Origin: Acanthaster planci
Taxonomy: Eukaryota > Echinodermata > Asteroidea > Valvatida > Acanthasteridae
Direction: 5' to 3'
DNA: 64,000 nt
Assembly (NCBI RefSeq): GCF_001949145.1
Contig: NW_019091384.1
Span: 1,015,214-1,079,213, forward strand
Below the pieces are notes generated by a model that made no database searches, was not told the DNA's origin, and worked only from the letters and a program-made list of their open reading frames with translations. A program made the translations under genes and the position numbers. Of the stretch, positions 26,101-35,100 are shown in pieces (positions within the stretch are counted from its first letter, which is position 1; the number at the start of each line of letters is the position of its first letter).

Positions 26101-29100
26101 TCTCTTTTTGTAATATTTGTCTTATTTAGATTTTTATGAAGTATTCTTGTATGTCAAATCGAAACAGTTGTGAGGAAAACTTCAGGATGTAACGCCCATG
26201 TGTTGTCATCGTGTTTTTATTATTCGACGAAGAAAAAATTATTATAGCTTTCGTCTTTCTTATTCACTGTGGCCCTTAACCGCAGATGCCCAGCTGTAAA
26301 CTTGAAAGGGCAACTCACCTGTCCCGACTTATTTAGAAAATAATATCAAAGACAGGAAAATACAGAAACCGATTTTGACAGATCGGGAAAACATTCTTGG
26401 CGTTGGTCTCCACGGGACATACCGATCTAGCGGTTCAAGGCAGAGCCCACATCCGCCGATTAATCTTGCCATCTCTCCCGGGAACAACCCACGATATTTT
26501 ATCCGCTCCGTGGTTTCCTTTCTATTCCACGCCCGGGTTTCTTTTGACCAAGTATCGGATGAAAAAACGTACCGGGACGCTGTTTAATGTTGCAAAGCTG
26601 GAACAGGAAATTTTAGAGTCCCCTAGGGCTTGCGAATCTGACAAGTGGTCCTTCGTAGTTTATTTATGCAGAATAAAAGGCATTCAAAGGCCCTACGTTG
26701 CTTTTTATAAGGATTGGTTGATGTTATGTTGGGTTTCCAACGACTTTTATTCAAGAAATGCGTTGTTTTGATTACCCAAAACAACTTTCAAAATGACATT
26801 TGGGCGATGATTGCTTTTCAGTGTTTTATTAGTGAATCAGATGCATAGGTGTAATTTTAATATCTCGAGTTTTACTTTTGGCGTTATGGTTTTTGTCATA
26901 AGAGTCGTAAATTTTGTTTTATTTCTGTCGACTTGAACTAACCATTAAAGCACTTTAAAAAAGGATTGATTTTTAATATGACATTATATGATGCTGTTAA
27001 AAGAAGTTGATAAATATTGCACCAACAGCCGCAACGACGGACTGTGTGTATTTCGGCTCGCTGGGAAACATCACCATGGCCAATGGCGAGTGGATCGATG
27101 AGGGTTGTGACCAGCGGTGTCTTTGCGATCACGGCAGCCTGGTGTGTATGCCCGTCTGTGTCGCACCCTCTCGCCCGTCCCCCACGCTGCTCTGCCCAAC
27201 GCCGGTCATCACCAAGCTGCGGAGTGAGGACTGCTGCAAGGTGATAGCCTGCCACGACCCCAAGCAGCGTGAGTTGGTCGGATTTATGAGACAAGTCACA
27301 CCTGAGATGCTGTGAATGATCGAAAAAGTGGGCAAGTTAAAGGCTCTACCTGGAGAGACCTAATCTTGCATGGGGCCCACTTGCGTAATAGACAGAAAAA
27401 CAACTGAAAAGAATTTTCAGACACATAAAGTATGTCAGCATTGGTGTTTCTAAGCTTACAATCATCTTACTGTTTGATATGTGTATTAAATATAGTGTCT
27501 TCCTTGAAGTCAATTTTTGCAAGTCTGCGAACTATTTGCTCCTTACAAATCACTGTCACACCTTAGGCCGTCAACTGAAATCCTAAGAGGGCTAGAAAAT
27601 GACCTAAATACGTCTTGAAATTGATAGGCAACTTGAAACAGGTGATTGAAGATGATGAGGGCCCTGGATCCAAATATGGACGCCCCCAGGATTTCACGTT
27701 TTACTCTGATAAAACTCTGAAAGACACTGCGTCAATTTCTCGACAAGCTTCACACCAATGGCGCAACAGTGCTTGCAGGTGCATGTATATTTATTTATTT
27801 CAATGTGGTTGCATTCCAGTCGTATCAAAGCTTCCAGAAAATGAAAGGTGTTTTCCCCATATATCGGGGCACGACGGTCGTGCGCTGTTTCAAACAGAAT
27901 CTCGAAGCTTATTAATCGAACATCAGTAATACATTTTCGCTGTTGGTGTGCAGATGTTGGGTCCAGAGGGCAATAATGAAATTATTTTCTCTTTTTTTAA
28001 ACGCGAAAAACCCAATCCTCCCCAGTGCCAGATTAATGCTCCATAGGGCCTACTCTGAACTAGGTATCATCACCAATATCATAGACCTGGTATTAAGGCT
28101 GAGGCGTCGCATTTAATTACTTTTTGAAGCTTTCCCCGAAACAAAACTTCAGATATAGACCATGAACATTAAAGAGGTTACTGTTCTTAAGTGGGTATAG
28201 TATTTTGAAACCTTTATTTAATATGTATTTTCGTAGCCCCTCTTGGCCTTACTGTGCCTAATGAAAAGTAAAACAAGACCTCTGAGAAGAAAAGGTGTCA
28301 TTAGTCTTTTAAACAACAATCTTTTAAATGTAGTATTTGCCAAAATTTTTTTTGCTAAGACAAAATTCATTTTAAAAAGTCTCCTCATTTGGAGAAAATT
28401 GACATTTTTTCATTACTTGATGCAATCAGGATCCAAATCTATACGATAAGGAAACTATTTCTTTATTTTATGTACTCATTTATTTTTACAATGGGTGCTC
28501 TTCTTCCACGCGCCACCGATTCCACACCACCTTATAAGATGGCGCTTCAGCCCAGTCCGGCATCTCTCCTGAGCATGAGGACGACCACAGCATCCTGGTC
28601 GACACGTCGAGTTCACACTCACCCGTCCTTCTCAGAACCACCATTCTTGTAGTAGACACTGATTCCATATCTGTCAGTCCTCAGCACTCACAAAAGCCGC
28701 TTGGTTTCTTTACTATGTACGCAGGCGTGCTTGACCAAGTCTTGCATATTTAATGAGGAAAGAGGGCGTTAGGATTTCGACGGATTTCGCTGCAGCTAAG
28801 AACAGTCCTGTCAAAATCGTTGACTTCTGTTAAAGCTGAAGAATGTATCTTCCATTAAATGCTGGTTTTAAGCACATACATTGTCGTAAATGTGGTAAAA
28901 TGACACGATAATTGTCCAAAAACAAATTTGGATCTGAAAACGCACCAAGTCTTCTTATTTTCAATGTGGCGAAAGTTTCAATCTACACTCTACAGAAGGT
29001 TCAGTTTACGAACTACTAAAAAAAGTATTTTTTATCTACACATTTCTCTAGCTGACTCAAGGCGCAACCTTTTTGAAGTATTCACACATTTTATCAGAAC

Positions 29101-32100
29101 GTTCTGCCGCCACAACAGGCCGCAGATTTGTTGATGAATTTCGTCACAAATCGGCATACAGAACCCGGATGTGCTTGCGCTTGTAAACAAACGGAGCACA
29201 CGATGCTGCTTGCATGTAATGAGTCCGTAGATTCAGGTTTCCAATTGTATTTAATTGCGGAGATAATTTTTATTTTACTCTAGGGGCTCTGTTCTTACGA
29301 ATTTTAGTCGTAAAGGACTGCTTTTAGTCGATCAAGATTTCTCACTAAATTTGGGGTGCCGAACAGTCGACTCGACAATTATTGTTAATGTTTTTTCGTA
29401 AGTGTTGTTTGTTTATATGTCTTATCTAGTGATATTTTCTTTAAATCACTAATCAATCTCTTTGGCCCAACTAAAAAAAATCTCGCGAACAAAAAGCGCG
29501 GCATAAAAATCATACGCTTCGTCACCACAATGTCATCCCTTATAGGTCAATCATAATTATGACAGATCGTTTCACACTTCTTCGATCTGTAGTAGAGGTT
29601 TCGGTAACTGTTTTTTAGCTTTGCCAAACAAAACACAATCTATTTGCCAGTACCTCTCATAATACACATATGAACAAAATTCATATCATTCGATTTGGAA
29701 ATCATGCTTTATCTACTCACCATTGCAAGTCATTTTAACAGACAGCTGAATACTTTTTAAACGTGTAGTTCATTAACAACTTTGGTCGTACCTTTTTTCC
29801 CGTCCAAGTCTCGCCGTTCGAACCACACGTGTGGGTGGGTCTGCTAAGAAATTTTTTTATTTGACCTCATAGCGGGTGCTGCGGACTGACTGAATATGGA
29901 ACGCCAAATGTACCAAACTGTGACGTTACTTTGTAAAAGTAGTTTGGTTGTGTCCTCAATCCTATTATATGTTCACGGAGTAACATCATATTTAGGTAAA
30001 TTTGGCGTTCCATAACTGACATGGTGTAACCGCAAACCATCTCTCTGCCACCACGCAAAGCTTCAAATCTCACTTATTGATGTGGGCTCCGTTCTTTGAG
30101 AAGACAGCGGCACCACGTTCCTGGTCACGTTTCCCGTTTTATTAAAAGAAAATCCTGTGACATTGGTGTCTTGTAACAGTCGTGGTTAAACCCGTATGAT
30201 CCCGTATCCGCGCGTCCAACGCAGGGACTGGTAATTCATAGTTTGCGGTGGACCTTGGATTTCCGTTTGGGTAAGAAACCCGGGATCGCGTTGCTGATTG
30301 CTTTTTCGTCTGATGAGAAAGCTTAGCTGTCTTTTGAGAAAGGTCTGTTTATACACCTTTTGCTCCAGCCCTAAAGTGAAGTGTCCAGTAGAATTTAGGC
30401 ACTATGTACAGCTACAGCGATGTGGACAGTGCCGCTTTTATTCCAGGCACGTGGTGGTTTGAGCATCGTTGCTCATCGCAGGCCGGCGGGGGTAATTCTA
30501 AGTCTCAATTTCTTAGAGAAAGGACAACTTTTGAGCAGGAGTACTAGCAGAATATGCTCAATGTGATGATAGTAATTGTTTGCCCTGTCCAAAAATACCT
30601 TGCTCACAAATTTTGAAAATGAACGTGAAAGACACAGGCCTCAGCTCATTACATATCGTAACTAAACGTTACTTTTCTTTTTGTAGAGAAAGCTGAAAAA
30701 ATCAGTTATTACAACATCATCAAGGACATTCCAACATGTAGTTCCGTTTAAATTGTTTCACCTGTCAGCGTATTGGTATATCGTTTTCGATTTACGCATC
30801 CTGTGCATGCTAAAGTTAATTTTGTTTTCTTTTTTTATAGCGACACTTTCCACCGACCGATAGAGATAGAGCATAAATTAAACGGCGTAAAAAATTATAA
30901 AAACACTTCAGATTACAACATACAAGATAAGACACAAAAACCAGTCCCAATTAGTATGAAAGGAGTAAGCAATTGAGTGGCAACATGGAGCAGGTGTCTA
31001 GTACCTCTCCTAATACTAAGGCACAAGACTAAAACAGGTTGTTTAAACTTGTGGGCATGCGGTAACCGTGCAGGTTGAAATTTATTTCCATTATCATTTC
31101 AGAGAGCCCTAACGTTGTTCGAGACGTTTCTGTGTATTCTTTCAACGATACGTCCATCACCGTCGCGTTTGTCCCGCCAGCAAATGATGAACTTCTGTCA
31201 CGTCTAGACGGGTACATCATCCGGTACACGGACAGCGATCAGAACGTCAACCCGGAAACATGGAACACATTCCGAAAAGTAAGCTGAAGTCTTGAATTTT
31301 TTTTCGTTCAGTTAATTTCTCACGATGAGTCGAAAGTCTTGAAGATATGTATAATCATTGTGTAGGGGTGAAGCCCTCACACCTCTTTGAAGACACTCGC
31401 GACACTGGAAGATACGTCAGTCTTTACACGTGTGAGGAAAAAATCCCAGAAACCTGCTCAAGTATAAAAGCAGAGCATAAAAACCATGAACTACCTGAGG
31501 TAGGAAGCGAATGTGACTGATGTACTGAAACAGTTTTGACAGTGAAAAGTAAACCTTATGTTCATTTAATTTGATTTGATGCTTTTGCATGAAAAGTGTT
31601 TGGCACTAAAATAATACCTACCCGTACAATTGTTTTAAAGATATTTTACACTATATTTGCAGGATTTTCCAGCGGGTATTCGAGTTCATGGTCATATTAT
31701 CATTGAGATAACAGGGCTGTCCCGGAGAACCACCTACTATCTACAGATCAAAGTTAGCGTACCCGACCTTACGGAGCCCAGGTGGCCAAATACACTGCCA
31801 TCTACAGAAACTATCGTCATAACCACTGTGGAAAACGCTCGTAAGCTATGATTAAAACCCTATTAAACTCCATTGGTTCGCTTTTATTCACTTGTAACAT
31901 TATTTCAAAATTTCAGTTTTCGACCTCACATGTGCACAACGGAAAGCACCAATGATTTATTTTTTTTTAAATTACAGAAATGTATAAAACTATGTACCCT
32001 AGTCGGAATTGTCCGTTTTTCGATTTTCGGGAAAATTTAAATCTAGTCAGTTAACTTGCTTGAAATTGGAATTTGTTGGTTGAGCATAATGTGGATACTA

Positions 32101-35100
32101 CGACAGTCACCTATTGGGAAGATTCATACGATTCAAAACATCATTTTGGCGGCGTCCCAATCTTTCACATAGCACAGCCTTGCACATACAAGAGCCAAGT
32201 CTACCAACACAACGAGCGCTTCTACGACGGGTGCGAGTCCTCGTGCGAGTGTAAGGCCGGCCGGACTATCTGCCGCGAGCGGTGTCCACTGACCGAGCTA
32301 CTGCCGTCCCACTTCTGCCCAAACCCACAACGGGTGGTCGTGGAGGGCCAGTGCTGCCCAGAGTGGAGATGCCTACCAAAGGGTAAAGTATTTAAGACCT
32401 CATGACACCTCAAAGTGCCTTGAACTCGCAAAGTGTTCGAAGGATCTCTAGCGCTAGTGCTCCGAACGGTTATCCAAGAGAGGAGGGGGCTAGTGCATAT
32501 ATTTTAATATATATAAATTGATTACGGTACAAATGCAAGGTTTTGAATAAGTACAGCTAAAATGACTCTTTCTTCTCAAATGCGGGCAAGGTTAAACGCG
32601 TGTATCAACCTGTGCAAATAGAAGATTAATTTATCTTGGTAAGAATTACATGGGACTTACTTAAGGACAGACTGTAAACCACTTATATTACTTCGTCATT
32701 AACCCAAGAGCCTCGTGAGTTAAGACGCTGAGCATCACTAGCTATATTGTTTATGGTTTGCTTCTCCAATTTAACGCTGGAGATTTATCATAAGACTCAC
32801 GTGTTTACGACGCTATACGTTTGCTTTGTGTGTTGTACATGACATTGTATTTATAAACGTCGCTAGAGAGTATAAACTAGATAAGGCCTACAAAGGCGTT
32901 GAGGAGAATTGGACATTTAATTGCTTTCTTATTGTAAAAATTTTATGGAGACACCAACACGAATTGACAAAAGCCACAGGGAGAAAACATGACAACACAT
33001 TCATTCATCCATTGAACCGTATCATTTACCCATTGTGAAAGTTGAGTTCGCACAGAATCAGCTTAAAGCAGAAAGTTCAGCTTTGTTGTCCCTTTTCCGT
33101 CAGAGGGTGACTGTTCGTATGGCGGCAGTATTTATCTAGACGGTATGGAGTGGCGTCAGGGATGCGATCTGCGATGCTCATGTGACTCTGGGGAGGTCAC
33201 GTGTCATAATCTGTGTAGCACCACGCCACCAGTACCTACACCTGACTGTCCATACCCGGTACAAGTAAGCGTACCAGATACCTGTTGCAAAGAATGGCTG
33301 TGTTATGATGGTAAGTCGGCGAATTGTTAATCTTTGTACGGTCGATGCAAGAGATCCATATGAATATTCATCGTTTTTTAGTGTTCCGGGTCATATTTAA
33401 TAAGAAATAAATCAATCAGCACACTATTGCATTGAAACAAAGTATACTTCACAGACGTATACAAAAAACCTGGAATTGCAACGCCTTTGTATGAAAAAGA
33501 AGCCAACTAGTGGCCATTTTACCGAGCCGAATACAAAAACGTGGGTTCGCTCCCTTCTCTTGACGTCAGGAAGAAGAAAGGCGGGCATTGCCAGGAAAGC
33601 TTTGTATTCAGCTCGGTAAAATGGCCGCGAGTGGATTCAATGACTCTGTAAGCTGATTAAGGGCATTAGGAGTCCAGATTTTATTATACACGTCCGTGGT
33701 ATACTTGCGTAAATTTAAATCGGAGGAAAGTACCAACAGAAGAATTGGTTGTATGCACTTTTATTGTAAAATCAATTTGAAGATAAGATATGTTTTATTT
33801 CTCGTTCATACAGCCCGGCAGCCAGCTCATGAACCACTCCCCTCTCTCGCCGTCCCCCTGTCCTCCTTCCAAATAAACATCACCGCCAAAGACATCTCAG
33901 CCCACCAGGTTACGATCTACTGGCCCCCTCTGACGGACGTCCAGCGCCGGTACATAGCTCGGTTCCGTCTGAAGTACAAGGAGCTGTCATATGGTGTGAA
34001 GAATTGGACGACTACGGTGGAATTCAGGTAATGTGCCCCTGGCTTTACTCTTTTTAGCCTGTCCCCCTCACGGAGGAAAAGGGTCTGCAGAGTAAAGGAG
34101 GAGTGGCGCTTGACATATGAGAGGATACGATAGGCATGCGAGTGAACTATCACGCTCTGCTTGCTTCAGAAACATTAGTCTTACTGTCTTGCGCGTGAAC
34201 TTGTGGAAGTTTTTGTGACATTTTAGGAACGATCCAAAGAAAAAAAAACAAGAGTATACAGGCAATCCATCATGATGATTGTTATTGATTAACAACGTAG
34301 TTGCGTACCAGTGGAGGTGGCAGTTACTTAATATTGCCTTGTATGTTGACAAGTGATTACATTCTTTGCGATTTAAAAACTGCTTGTCATTATTATAGAA
34401 TAAGACGGGTTTTGAAAGAGGTTTCCAGTAATTTTCCTTAATTTATGTACCATGTTTTGATAACTTTTCATTCGTAGAGCGTCAATGGTCAGCTACACAA
34501 TTCTGGATCTGAGACCAGCCCGGAGCTATGTCGTGCAACTGGTGGTGCTGGTCGGGGATCCGACTGTTGCCATTCATCTACCCACAAACAAAATGGAGAT
34601 CGACACACTGTGGTTGCCATGTGCGTTCACGTGCTCTTTCCGTAATGGTCTCAAAACATCATTAACAAATCTTACAGAGGAAATAAACAGAGTTGTGACG
34701 AGTCACTGATTGTTGTGACTTGAGTCAAGTCGAGTCACTTTAATGAAGTGACTCAAGACGCGTCATTTACCCGTCGGGACTTGAGTCGCCAAAAGTTGTG
34801 ATTCAAGTAAGACTGAGTTGAGCCAAGGACTCGTGGTTACAACTTTGGAACTAAAATGACTTGTACATCAACATTTCGTAAAAACTTTCGCAAAAGAAAG
34901 CGATCTTATCCTTGGTAATCACAGCATGGTGAATAAAATGATCTTATGCATGAAAAGTCGGTATGGTAGATGAATTGTATTTTTAATAACTTAAATATGG
35001 GACCAATTTTCTGCACTGCAATTTCTGCAATTTTCTGCACATCTGTGTTTTACGAATAGTATCATTTTAGTGCTTGTTGCAAGTTACTCTTATTTTATTT

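Noticed and set aside
26375-26771. Two overlapping plus frames between receptor exons
   Set aside because: No cysteine or FN3 pattern, phase does not fit the neighbours, and no family recognised.
32073-32172. Extension of vWC-5 exon to the upstream ATG
   Set aside because: The frame is open, but the CACATAG acceptor at 32172 restores the phase-1 junction, and the upstream residues have no vWC character.
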